A stretch of DNA of 64,000 nucleotides from Riptortus pedestris (lineage: Eukaryota; Arthropoda; Insecta; Hemiptera; Alydidae): positions 100,281,001-100,345,000 of the forward strand of contig CM032233.1 of assembly GCA_019009955.1 (NCBI GenBank). Reading direction: 5' to 3'. The position numbers were made by a program, and so were the translations under genes. The notes beneath the pieces are model-generated. The model saw only the letters and a list, made by a program, of their open reading frames with translations. It did not search any database and was not told the DNA's origin. Each line of letters begins with the position of its first letter. The first letter of the stretch is position 1. Below, one piece after another: positions 50,801-60,297 of the stretch.

Positions 50801-50968
50801 GTGAACTGACATGTGTAGATTCGATTCCCTGCACACCATCTGTACCATTTCCAGGAGTCACAGATCCTTCATTTGCTCCACCTTGTGCAGAAAACTCACC
50901 AAGGCATGCGGCCTGATCCTGCAGATCTTGTGATTTAGGCAAATCATTTCCTGCATTGCCTTCACCTC
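50801..50968 (-). CDS. Exon of minus-strand gene 2 (56 codons), copy of 62025-62192
   Basis: On the minus strand a gcttatgtcag acceptor precedes 168 nt ending at a gtatgtatt donor, phase 1 to phase 1. The peptide starts GEGNAGNDLPKSQDLQDQAA, then CLGEFSAQGGANEGS, and ends VQGIESTHVSS. It is acidic, Gly/Asn/Gln/Ser-rich and lacks hydrophobic segments. It differs from the paralogous exon at 62025 by about six residues with no frameshift or stop, and both splice sites are kept. Its frame accepts the exon at 53474 (G plus GA makes Gly). The function is not known to me; the composition suggests a disordered or secreted low-complexity unit. Confidence 0.72.
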
Positions 50969-50989
50969 CTGACATAAGCATTAGACATT

Positions 50990-51045
<56 letters not shown>

Positions 51046-51301
51046 CTAAGTCTAGAAAGTTCAAGTTCCTTCACAGTTTTAAAATTTAAGTATTCCCCAT
51101 ATTTATCACATGACAATCCCCTGTTTTCGACATATCACATAGTGGGTTTGTTCTGCCAGTATATATAATACTATTGTCATACCCGTTGGTAGATGCTGTC
51201 ATTACTGGCTGATCATCAAGTACACGTGGCTAGCTACTAGAATTTCTCTCTGCATCAAAGCAATAAACACCGTGAATATACATGTTAAATTCTATACTTG
51301 C

Positions 51302-51350
51302 TTGAAATGACAGGGGTAGATTCCATTCCTTGCACTGCAGGCATCAAATT
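51302..51350 (-). pseudogene. Truncated copy of the exon at 62504-62668
   Basis: The 3' end of the exon (peptide MPAVQGMESTPVIS) is preserved. The 5' part and acceptor are replaced at 51350 by a family C element. The donor reads gcaagt instead of gtaagt, a GC-type donor. Without its acceptor it should not be spliced in. Confidence 0.75.
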
Positions 51351-52345
51351 TAAGGCCTCGCTTATAACTCCCACTTCCGTTAATCTCAGAGAATATTAAT
51401 ATAGCCTAAAGTCTAAGTTTGGTTTGTGGTAATATACATACCAAGATTCATAAAATTCGGTTTAGCCATTTATATGTTTAAAGGTAACAAAAAAACAAAC
51501 AGACACCAAAGAAATAAATTGCAGATATTGTGTCTATGACATGTGAAACGAAAAGGTATCGTGAAAATTTGAGAAAAAAAAATCAATGTACAGACAGAGG
51601 TTGCAATTATATATATATTACTACTAACCTAACTTATACTTTAGGCTATATTAATATTCTCTGAGACGAACAGGAGTGGGGGTTATAAGGTAGGCCTGAA
51701 ATGAAAAATAGCAATATTTTGTTTCTTATTGCTTTTTTGGTAAATATGCAAGTTACAAAAGTTGTTTATTTTGTTATTAAGAGTAACTTTGGTTATATAT
51801 CAATGTATAAATGAGTTATACGCTAAAAACTATAGTGGGAGTCAACAATTTTATTTGGCACAAAAGACTCTACCGAACTAAACAAAACTCAGTATGTGAA
51901 CTAGTACTAACTCCTCCATGGTAGTAACTGTACCAACATATCTCGATACCTAGGAGGCCTAAAATTAAAAATAGCGATATTTCGTTTTCTATTGGTTTTT
52001 CAGCGAATGTGCACATGAAAAAACTTCTTTATTTTGTTATTTAAGGTAACTTTTATTATATTCAATTTTGTCGTATAACAATGCATAAACGAGATATACA
52101 CTAATAACTAAAGTGGAAGCTAAAAATTTTATTGGTCACTAGCAAATTAACATGTGAATTAGCATTAATTCTTCCATAATTATAAGCTATATTAATATTT
52201 TTATGTTTGAATGGGAGTGAGGGTTATAAAGGATGCATGAAATAAAAATTCGCGATATTTCATTTTTCATTTGTTTTTCGGCAACGTGCACATTACAAAA
52301 TTTGTTTACTTTGCTCTTTAGAGTAACATTTGTTTTATGCATTTT
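51351..52345. repeat. Family C, two copies tail to tail
   Basis: A plus-oriented right half (51351-51605, with aaggcctcgcttataactcc and the aaacaaacagacacc tail) meets an inverted copy (about 51625-52345, tandem units with caaaagttgtttattttg-type blocks near 51745, 52015 and 52290) across a short (TA)n at about 51608-51622. The insertion truncates the exon copy at 51302. Confidence 0.8.
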
Positions 52346-53473
52346 TTCGTTTAAAAATATATGAAGCCAATAATTTGAGTAGAAATATTGATATGCTCAA
52401 CAATTCTTTACATCAGATTTGTTAATATAATTTAATGTATTATAAGATTAAGATACTAAATGAGTGCTAGGTTGACACTACTGAGCCTTGGGACGTGTGA
52501 GGATGCTACTTTTGTCCCATCAGTTCTGCTCAGAATATATTTTTCAGCTTTAGAAAGAACTAAATTTGTTAGGAGAACTAAATTCAAAATTTTGATAACC
52601 GGTCCAAAAATCATATTTCACTATATTTTTGTTAAGGATCTTTGGTAAAATTCATATCTAGTATTATACTCTTTCTGACAGGGAGTTTTCTTTATTAAAG
52701 AGATTGTCAGATGCTAGGTTCATGAAATAAAAGAAAAACACGTTTTCAATTACATTGACATTAAAATCAGATTTAAAATTATTTTGTAATTAACCATGCG
52801 CCTTTTATTTATTCTATTATTTTTGTGTAGCTACAAAAATAATTTTTGACTGGGGGAAATAGTAACTTTAAAATTACTTTTAAACTTATATAACCAAATT
52901 CTGAACCCAAAAAGTAATAAGACATGCAGACTCATAAAAGACTGCGGATGAATATAAAATTATGAATATTCCTCCAAGTGGTAAACTAATTTTTATATTT
53001 AATTCACCTTCGCTTGGATTTTAATTATTGTGTTAGAGGCATCTGGTAAAACTAAAAAATATTTCTTTCGCTACTTAGTTGACTTTTCAGGTGGTCCCGA
53101 TCTTGCTTCATTTGTCAAAATGGTTCAGCCGCCTACCTTCATTCCGAACCTAGAAAATTGTGGTATCACGTAGGTAATCTGTTTAGGCAAGCCTTGGTTG
53201 ATTTAATTAAGTTTTTTTTTTGTGATTTATTTAGAAGGAAAACACCAAAACTAATATCTGCTTTACACCTGATGTAAATGTGTAATGTTGTTTAAGGGGT
53301 GTTAATCTCACCTCTGTATGGAAATCTTAATCTACAATAAATTCCAAGAAATACTGTATTAAAATGATTAAACATTCACTGGGTGCAAAAGATAAGATAG
53401 TACAAGAGTTAGTTATGCATGGTACATTATTTGAAAGCAATGTTTGATTACTACATTTTCAGAAAGGACTCAC
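52346..53473 (-). other. Proposed intron of gene 2
   Basis: AT-rich, no exon seen. It holds a 42-bp block (52532-52573) identical to 63476-63517. Confidence 0.45.
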
Positions 53474-53545
53474 CCGATCCCGGTTCATCCAAAAGCTGAT
53501 GTAGACATTGTGTAGTAATTTCTTTCATAGAATCAATCTCTAATC
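53474..53545 (-). CDS. Exon of minus-strand gene 2 (24 codons)
   Basis: On the minus strand the acceptor is atttatag and the donor is gtgagtcctt. The 72 nt are phase 1 to phase 1 and encode LEIDSMKEITTQCLHQLLDE followed by PGS. The heptad-like spacing of Leu, Ile and Met suggests an amphipathic helix. The last base G pairs with the GA of the exon at 50801. It sits 97 bp from the next upstream exon, so this intron is very short compared with the others. Confidence 0.75.
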
Positions 53546-53642
53546 CTATAAATAAAATAATTAAATTTAAAAAAAAAAAAACATTATATGAACTATTGGT
53601 AGCAATAGTGATAAAAAGAAAGAATAATAATATGATACATAC

Positions 53643-53690
53643 GGCGCCTGACCTTCTCATCGGATGAAAGGTTTGGAATATCTTCTGCCA
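53643..53690 (-). CDS. Exon of minus-strand gene 2 (16 codons)
   Basis: On the minus strand a cttttttcag acceptor and a gtatgtatc donor enclose 48 nt, phase 1 to phase 1. With the T from the previous exon it reads LAEDIPNLSSDEKVRR. It is acidic then basic, hydrophilic, and continues the helical style of its neighbours. Exact phase agreement with exons on both sides is the main evidence. Confidence 0.72.
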
Positions 53691-53695
53691 CTGAA

Positions 53696-54455
53696 AAAAG
53701 AAAAGTGAATAACTTAAAGTAATAATCAGTTGAACATTTTATAAAACCATTGTTTTCGTCAAATTATAAGAATAGGTGAATAAAATTGCATAATATATGA
53801 TTGCTGGATAAGAGAGTAGGTAGCTTAGAAGTAGCAAATCGGACTTGTGTTAAAATTTTGCTCTTTTCTCGGTCCCTAAAGCACAAATGTTTTACAACAT
53901 AGAAGGTCAGTTCTGAACATTTGGCTTCATTATTAGGCTTTTATAATCAAGTTAAAGTGTTCGTACACCTTCTTAGGTAATTGAGCAACTACTTGAATGA
54001 AAAAGAAATTAAGAATATCTCAAACTAACACGATGCTTACGGGAAAATCTCACTTGTCTCTAAATGACAGAATTTATAGGGCTCTGTTACAAAGCTTGTT
54101 GCTTTCTTGTCTTCACAGTACAGCAATCATAGTATTATTATTTAATAACATCCAATATTTGCAACTATGGCTAATTGGAATGTGTTATCTTTAGGTTACC
54201 ACCCATTCCTAGCCAGGGTGGGTCAAAGGATTTTATTCAATGAGCTCGTCAATAAATAAATTTCTATTGCCCAGGAGAAAATCTAACTAACCACTGTAGG
54301 TTTATAATCATAATGTTCTCACAGATTTCTAAACTAAACATAACTCAGTAAACTACTCGTAACAAACATTTCATTTTGAAAATGCAACTGTCAGAGCCTT
54401 TTGGAAAGGCTTAACTCTGTAAGTAAAGAAAGCAATAAACCAAGATTTACAGAAT

Positions 54456-54503
<48 letters not shown>
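53696..54503 (-). other. Proposed intron of gene 2
   Basis: Holds a diverged copy (54183-54255) of the dispersed repeat seen at 545-610 and (AT)n at 54461-54503. Nothing else is supported. Confidence 0.5.
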
Positions 54504-54504
<1 letters not shown>

Positions 54505-55777
54505 TAGCACAGATACCCAGCTTTGCTCGGGAATTCATTTGAGGCTGAATGGTGATGGTATATTTTTGGCAAGGCTTTACTTTGCATAATATTTTGACAT
54601 TTACCCGTTCCAGTGTTTAGGGTTAATACCCGCTGTTGGCATTTGTTAATAAAAAAATTATTTTTTTATGTAAGACTTCACTGTCCTACATATTGTCATA
54701 TTTCCTGTCTCCTGTGTATTATGCATAGATTTGAATTATTAAGGAGAAAATATTGACATACATTTGAATTAATTTTTTCAGGTGAGGTACCTGGTAGTTC
54801 ATATTGAAAAGAAGTGTTGAGCAAATTTCTCTAAATAACAAAATAAACAACTTTTGTTATGTGCATATTTGCCAAAACCCCAATAGGTAATCATTATTAT
54901 TAATTTCAAGCCTCCCTTATAACCCCCATTCCTGCCCGTCCCTAGAAATGTTAGTATGGCTTATTATAAGGAAGGCGTTAGTGCTAATACACATACTGAG
55001 TGTTTTATTTAGTTCGGTTGAGTCTTTTGTGCCAAATAAAATTGTTGTCTCCCGCTATAATTTTTAGCGTATAACGCCTTTATACTTCTGTATACGATGA
55101 TAGCGTTTATAAAAAAATGTTTCTCTAAATAACAAAATAAACAACTTTTGTTATCTGCATATTTGCTGAAAAAGCAATAGGAAACAAAATATCGCTATTT
55201 TTAATTTCAGGCCTCCCTTATAACCCCCACTCCTGACCGTCCCTAGAAATGTTTGTATGGCTTATTATAAGGAAATCGTTAGTATTAATTCACATGGCGA
55301 GTTTGGTTTAGTTCGGTTGAGTCTTTTGTGCCAAATAAAATTGTGGACTCCCGCTATAGTTTTCAGCGTATAACTCATTTATACTTCCGTATACGGCAAA
55401 AGTGCATATAACAAAAGTTACTTTAAATTACAAAATAAACAACTTTTGTTATGTGCATATTTGCTGAAAAAGCAATAGGAAACGAAATATCGCTATTTTT
55501 AATTTCAGGCCTCCCTTATAACCCCCACTCCTGTTCGTCTTGGAGAACATTAATATAGCCTAAAGTCTAAGTTGGGCTAGTAGTAATATACATACCAAGT
55601 TTCATAAAATTCGGTTCAGCCGTTTATGCGTGGAAAGGTAACAAACAAGCAAATAAACAAACAAACAAACAGACACGAAAGAAACAAAATGTAGTTATGG
55701 TGTCTATGACATGTGAAACGAAAAGTTATCGTGAAATTTCGGGAAAAAAATCAATATACAGGCAGAGGTTACAATTT

Positions 55778-55780
<3 letters not shown>
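54504..55780 (+). mobile_element. Family C, complete copy with head, tandem core and tail
   Basis: The head (54504-54545) reads actagcacagatacccagc then tttgctcggg, a small GC-rich palindrome. The core has at least three units of about 290-298 bp (ttttgttatgtgcatatttg-type blocks near 54851, 55145 and 55443). The tail has ttcggttcagccgtttatgc, a run of aaac repeats with cagacacgaaagaaac, and gtctatgacatgtgaaacg. (AT)n lies on both sides (54461-54503 and 55781-55810). No ORF is present. The layout (short palindrome, tandem core, target in AT-rich microsatellite) resembles non-autonomous Helentron/DINE-type elements, but I cannot confirm the class. Confidence 0.8.
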
Positions 55781-55809
<29 letters not shown>

Positions 55810-56252
55810 CTTTATTTAATTACTTAGAATATATTAATTAGCTTTTAATTATCTATTTAAGAGTGCAATATAAAAACATTATAGTGGAATTAAATTGGTT
55901 TCATTAAAATGACTACACAAATTAATTTATCCTTTTATGTTTTTCACATTTAGTAAAAATAAATGCATAGCTCGGTGCTTGCTATTAGGGCATCAATTAC
56001 ACTCCCTATCTTTTACAGGTTTAGCAGTTTAAAATCACTAAATATTTGTTGGTATTAGTGACTGTTAAAAAAAATAAAAATGTTTGTGTTTATTCTTCTA
56101 CTTACAGGAACAATTCTACAGAGTTTATTTCTCACTTCAAAAGTGACTATTGAAACTATAAGAGAATAACATCAGAACTACAGGGTTCAGCATTCAATAT
56201 AACTGAATATATACAAAAAAGTATGCCTATACATGTACATTACTAAACTTAC

Positions 56253-56312
56253 ATTTCCTTTCCAGTCTGGCAATCCCTTCATGTAAATGATTCAGCAAAC
56301 TGTCAATCTTAC
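56253..56312 (-). CDS. Exon of minus-strand gene 2 (20 codons)
   Basis: On the minus strand an acceptor tactttttctag and a donor gtaagttt enclose 60 nt in phase 1 to phase 1. With the preceding T it reads CKIDSLLNHLHEGIARLERK, a good amphipathic helix with Leu/Ile at i, i+3 and i+4 spacing and probably coiled-coil. It lies about 300 bp upstream of a Merlin relic. Confidence 0.75.
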
Positions 56313-56621
56313 CTAGAAAAAGTATTATAATCTTATAAAATATTTTCATAGATCGTAAAGAAATTATATTTATCAGTAAGAATTAGCGATGATGGAAAAA
56401 AAAAAAAAATTCATTTATATTAATAGTACTGAACAAAACACAATTTTGAGCAAATTTTCTGCTAAAATTTAATTTATAACAGATCTTATTTTAAATTGAA
56501 ATTTAATTCAGTGGCATAGGTATGGAGGAGGAGTGTCAGGGGATAAACTCCACAATTTTTAATACTAAAAAGGCATGCAATTTCAGTTTTAAGAAGCTCT
56601 TAGAATGTCTGGATACTTATC

Positions 56622-57336
56622 GGTTAATGGGAGACCACTAATTTAAAGACGATTATTAAATCATAATAAAAAGAAAATCACTTTATTATAACAATTCTAG
56701 AATTTATAGTTAACGACAATTTATAATTATACTCAACCACACCGGAGGAACAAGATTGAAAGAATTGTTTCCCGGAAAACCGAAAGTTGTATCCAAGTTA
56801 GCATACTCTTTTATATTTGTTATAAATGCATTATCCTATATAAGATAAATTTTGACCTTTATTTTTATAAATTTTGCCAAATTTCAGTAATCTATGAAAC
56901 ACTATTTGAACATATTACTAAATTTGTTGAGCCTGGTTCTACGATAATGTCAGATTGCTAGAAAGGTTACAATACTGAACAACTGGAAAAAGTGGGATTT
57001 TCACATGAGCAAGTAAATCATAAATATAATTTCGATGATCCTGAAACCGAGGTCCATACACAAAACATTGAAAGGATTTGGGGTTGTGCTAAATGGCGTA
57101 AAAAGATGCAAAGGTGTATTACCAGAGACCACCTTTTGTTTCATTTTGCGGACGAAGGCCAGGGACAACTGTTTTATGTGGCAAATCCGTGACATCGTCC
57201 AGTTTAAGTCTCTCACTAATTTATAATAACATTTTGTCATTTATAAATCTGTAGAAGTGTTATTTCAAATAATAAAGTGATTTTCTTTTTATTATGATTT
57301 AATAATCACCTTCAAATGAGTGGCCTCCCGTTAACC
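56622..57336 (+). mobile_element. Merlin-like DNA transposon relic
   Basis: Terminal inverted repeats of about 67 bp at 56622-56688 and 57270-57336 start GGTTAATGGGAGACCACT and, reversed, GGTTAACGGGAGGCCACT. They stay highly similar through a common run ending in aaaatcactttatta. The flanking 8-9 bp do not match as a clean target duplication. At 715 bp the copy is internally deleted, and it keeps the 3' half of an IS1595/ISXO2-type transposase. It lies in an intron of gene 2, in the opposite orientation. Confidence 0.88.
56881..57192 (+). pseudogene. Merlin/IS1595-type transposase fragment
   Basis: In one frame it reads LFEHITKFVEPGSTIMSDC, then a TAG, then KGYNTEQLEKVGFSHEQVN, HKYNFDDPETEVHTQNIER and IWGCAKWRKK. 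This is the family pattern PGSTIISDCWKAY ... TVNHSxNFVDPxTGAHTQNIERxW. The second catalytic Asp (in SDC) and the Glu (in QNIER) are visible. The first Asp and the N-terminus are missing, and the TAG falls where a Trp is normally found. It is therefore inactive. It ends with TGA at 57190. Confidence 0.88.
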
Positions 57337-57661
57337 AGTAGGTTCCAATGTTTGTTTTTTTTAAAAAAAGGGTTTAAATTTAAAAATCTTTGGAAATAAA
57401 TCCAGGGAAGACCCATGAAATGTTCTTCTTCTGAGAGGTACTGTCCAGACTAATAGTATATTACAAGAGAGATATATCAAAACATTCCTTCATACTATGT
57501 AAACTAAGCGGATTTCCCATGTACTGGATGATTCTCTACTTAAATAAAAATCTGACGATTAGAAGTTGGGGTTTACTGATGACTGAAGACAAAAGAGAAC
57601 GAATGACTCGCTTAATATTTGATTTAGGAATAATGTATATAACAACATTAGCAACAATAGG

Positions 57662-57800
57662 TTAACAAAATTGGTTCTATAACATTTTTTGACCCAACTC
57701 ATAGCAACGGAGATCTTTTGAAATTTCGGATTCCACTCCTCCCTCTTAAACCACACCCCCCTTAGATTCCTCTGATTTTAGCCATTAATGAATATGATAT
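57662..57800 (+). repeat. Family B, left-half piece
   Basis: Contains aaaattggttctataacat, tttttgacccaac, cctcttaaaccacac and a gattttagccattaatgaat end, matching the left half of full copies. Confidence 0.7.
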
Positions 57801-58100
57801 GAGGGGGTGGGGTTACTGAGGGCTAAAATATCTCTAAAGAGAGATCTGCTGAAATCTATCAATGCTACTGCTATGCTCCTCTCAGAGTAAACTTAAGAGT
57901 TTTAGATGACCGACGCCATCAGCAGAAGGTAGTGTGGGTGTATGTATGTTTGTGATGTAAACACCTGAAGAGGCTTCATGTGAAGTAAAACATGTAGAGA
58001 CGCATAATAAATGTGTTGAAGAAGAGAAGCGAGTGTTACTCTTTCAAATTACCTTTTGTCGATCTATTAATGATTGATTTTGATAGAACCACAACATTAA
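57801..58100 (+). repeat. Possible retroelement 3' end
   Basis: A block at about 57958-58045 with acacctgaagaggcttcatg, gtgaagtaaaacatgtagag and acgcataataaatgtg resembles the proline/glycine-like 'CCTGAAGA...GAAACAT' 3' regions of some retroelements. This is a weak, by-eye resemblance. Confidence 0.3.
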
Positions 58101-58188
58101 TAATATAATTAGTTATATTTCATTGTTTGGAGAAATATTATTACCAAATCATTTTTTGATATAATAAAATCAAGTAAATTCAACTCAC

Positions 58189-58230
58189 AAGCTTTTAATA
58201 AATCTTCTTCGTTCTCCATTTCTTTCATTC
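58189..58230 (-). CDS. First coding exon candidate of minus-strand gene 2 (14 codons)
   Basis: On the minus strand a gtattatttttgcag acceptor and a gtgagttg donor enclose 42 nt, phase 1 to phase 1. It contains ATG twice (MKEMENEEDLLKA), and the first ATG has G at -3. If the untranslated exon near 59550 is real, this ATG would start the protein, giving a short acidic N-terminus. If instead an upstream coding exon is spliced on, the same frame continues. It joins the exon at 56253 through a shared Cys codon. Confidence 0.68.
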
Positions 58231-58271
58231 CTGCAAAAATAATACACATTAGTAATTGAATAAAGCTAACA

Positions 58272-58562
58272 TTATATTAGTAGTAAATTTAGTGGAAGTA
58301 GTTTTAAACAAAATAATGAAACAAGAGAGACCATCAAAACTTTTTTAGGTCCATACACAATCAGAAGTATACTAATAGTGACAGTATAAAACAAAAACAT
58401 TAATAAAAGACCAGGAAAAAAATCAAATTTATAAGGGCGTTTTAGACACAAGACATCATCAAATGTCGCATTAAATCCTGTCATATTAAAATTATTATTG
58501 CATGTCTCAGTGGACCCGTTGATAGTCAAGCCCAGCAGACAAGCACTTTCAATATACACCAT
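58272..58562 (-). CDS. Hypothetical small membrane protein or exon
   Basis: A minus-strand frame from an ATG at 58562 encodes about 96 residues. An N-terminal part has several possible N-glycosylation sites (NGST, NMT, NAT) and three cysteines. It is followed by a clear hydrophobic segment, FFPGLLLMFLFYTVTISILL, and a second hydrophobic stretch near the C-terminus. An in-frame TAG precedes it, next to an AG that could serve as an acceptor. It lies between the proposed first and second exons of gene 2 on the same strand. I do not recognise it, and it may be a chance AT-rich frame. Confidence 0.25.
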   Translation of the reverse strand: MVYIESACLLGLTINGSTETCNNNFNMTGFNATFDDVLCLKRPYKFDFFPGLLLMFLFYTVTISILLIVYGPKKVLMVSLVSLFCLKLLPLNLLLI

Positions 58563-58888
58563 TTCCAAGCAATTGGGGACCTAGTATTTATACACCAAGT
58601 GTTCAATTCACATATACATTTTCCGTAATGCAAAAAGTTTCTTATTTTAATCAGGATACAGTTATCATAAGGTTCACATACAATCTTTCCAAATTAAACG
58701 TGTCACCAACATTGCAAATTTATCTGCATGATAAATAACTGAAGTAATGAGTAGGTTCCGGCAGTGTATATATAATTTTTAATTTATGTGAATATCTTAT
58801 GATAATATTACTAAAGTTTTGGAAAAGGAGCTATCTCTCAGCCTAAATCTACGATACCAACATATCCTGTCAAGATCTAACCGAGTCC

Positions 58889-59239
58889 CTAGACTTGTCC
58901 AGATCGATTGTAAGAGAGTGGGAATGTCTCCATTCCATTCTCATTATAAGACACATTCCTGATACAAATATCATTTTTCAAAAGTTCATGCTGTTTCAAC
59001 AAAGCAATTTTTTCAAAAAAAATGAATTTATTCTTTAGAGTGTCATTTTCACTTTCCAGCCGTTTAATATCATCATTGTTTTTCTTGATTTGATCACTCA
59101 GGGATTTTATTTCACTAATATGATGAATTAATTTCTCTTGATCACCTCTAATAACTTTTATTCCAAGTTTTAATTCATTATTATAACTTAAAATTTCGTT
59201 GACTTTGGTAAGGATTTGAGTAGGGTTAGATGAGTCCAT
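58889..59239 (-). CDS. Coiled-coil ORF, probably a non-LTR ORF1-like protein
   Basis: ATG at 59239 begins MDSSNPTQILTKVNEILS; the 116-residue frame ends with TAG at 58891-58889. A long middle region is a coiled coil (SEIKSLSDQIKKNNDDIKRL then ESENDTLKNKFIFFE). It is followed by HELLKNDICIRNVSYNENGM, which resembles the 'R-x-N-D-I-x-I-R/xN-V/I-P' segment that follows the coiled coil in LINE-type ORF1 proteins and in baculovirus FP25K-like proteins. The usual following RNA-binding domain is cut off, so the product would be truncated. An initiator-like site lies 100 bp upstream. It could also be a small host gene. It sits inside the proposed first intron of gene 2. Confidence 0.5.
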   Translation of the reverse strand: MDSSNPTQILTKVNEILSYNNELKLGIKVIRGDQEKLIHHISEIKSLSDQIKKNNDDIKRLESENDTLKNKFIFFEKIALLKQHELLKNDICIRNVSYNENGMETFPLSYNRSGQV

Positions 59240-59332
59240 TTTATTTTCTTGTTTACAATAATTGTTCAATAAAAAAAACAATCAATTCTAATTTACGATA
59301 GCGACCGACACGCTACACGCTACCCTCAAAGT

Positions 59333-59363
59333 CGAACTGACGAGATCTTAGGTTTTTTTTATA
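59333..59363 (-). promoter_or_regulatory. TATA-like box and TCAGTT initiator
   Basis: On the minus strand TATAAA (59363-59358) is followed at about -25 spacing by TCAGTT (59340-59335), a full match to the arthropod initiator, with A+1 at 59338. It would serve the coiled-coil ORF. A CAGT start is also common at the 5' end of arthropod non-LTR elements, so this may mark the element's first base. Confidence 0.4.
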
Positions 59364-59549
59364 TGAAACCCAGCAGTTCAGAAAACGATGGTAAACAGGT
59401 AGCATCATCTACCGGGGTGATAATGATATTCCCCTTCAACTGAACTATTGTTCCATTATAAGGGTGTCGGTAATATGTGATGGGGGGTAATTAATTGAAC
59501 ACAGGGGGTAGGTGACCCAGCTGTAAAAACTATGATATCTTATACTTAC

Positions 59550-59830
59550 CGAGGTGATACCGGGTACGAGAACTTAGGAAATACTTAGTTGATATAAGTA
59601 GAAGGGATGGAGCATGCGCTGTGAGATAAATATGGCTACTAATCTCTCCACTTGTTTACTCATCGATCCTTTATTTCGACCACTTACCCTTCAAGCTTTA
59701 CCAATCACTATTAAAATTCAACGTTCACAAGATGTTTATGCAATTTTTTTTCGTCAAACACGGCATAAATAAAACATAAAATTTAGTCTTATTACGGACA
59801 CTACGTGATCACTACAACTATTGGCGGCAA
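59550..59830 (-). other. Candidate untranslated first exon of gene 2
   Basis: On the minus strand a strong donor (ctcg/gtaagtata) lies at 59549-59548. The sequence upstream to about 59830 is less AT-rich than its surroundings and includes gagtttgccgccaatagttg. Spliced to 58230 it would place the exon ATG two bases into the second exon. The same DNA read on the plus strand has a 46-codon frame from ATG at 59632 to TAA at 59772 (MATNLSTCLLIDPLFRPLTL...), so a plus-strand reading cannot be excluded. The transcription start is not defined. Confidence 0.35.
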
Positions 59831-59939
59831 ACTCAGTGTAGGTACATATATACAAATACTACTTGCAACCTTTCCAACTTCTGATACAAATATTGAAATA
59901 TGACAGGACATATTAATATTTATATTTGCTGTAACATAT

Positions 59940-60285
59940 GCAATTTTAACAGATTTCCCTCAAGGGAAATCAGCTATTGAGGTCGTACTCATGACGCGAT
60001 TTTCGAAATTTTTCTTCAAATGTCCATCGATCCTACCTAAGAGATGACGAAAATAAGGCCCGTTCAAAACTATATATATATTTGTCTGTTACCGCTCTAG
60101 CGGTCGCAATTATTGTTTAATCGTTACCAAACTCGATTTATGTTTTATGTGAAAAGAAAGATCAAGTTCGTTAACGGCTCAAATCGGACCAGGGGGAGAG
60201 GGGGAGAATTTTGAAAATTCGAAATATTTCCGTTACTATACGACGGATCGAAAAAAGTATAGAATCAGTCTTATAGTAAATTAAA
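59940..60285 (-). repeat. Repeat family B, near-complete inverted copy
   Basis: The reverse complement follows the same order as 29303-29690 and 49790-50160: aagactgattctatac, ttttttcgatccg, a C-rich centre, then ttttgaacgggccttatttt and atgagtacgacctcaatagc. Here a short (TA)n replaces the central (CA)n. Confidence 0.85.
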
Positions 60286-60297
60286 TGTACTATAAAT

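Larger units (their letters stand above)
50698..51350 (-). repeat. Segmental duplication, copy 1
   Basis: Collinear with 61921-62555 in the same orientation, about 90% or more identical outside microsatellites. It covers an exon (50801-50968), a Penelope-like terminal piece in the intron (51130-51250) and the 3' part of the upstream exon. A (TA)n at 50994-51041 is much longer than the TA tract in the other copy. Confidence 0.9.

Noticed and set aside
56104..56153. 50-nt minus-strand exon candidate with good acceptor and gtaagt donor
   Set aside because: It is open in phase 1 but ends in phase 0, which would put the exon at 53643 out of frame.
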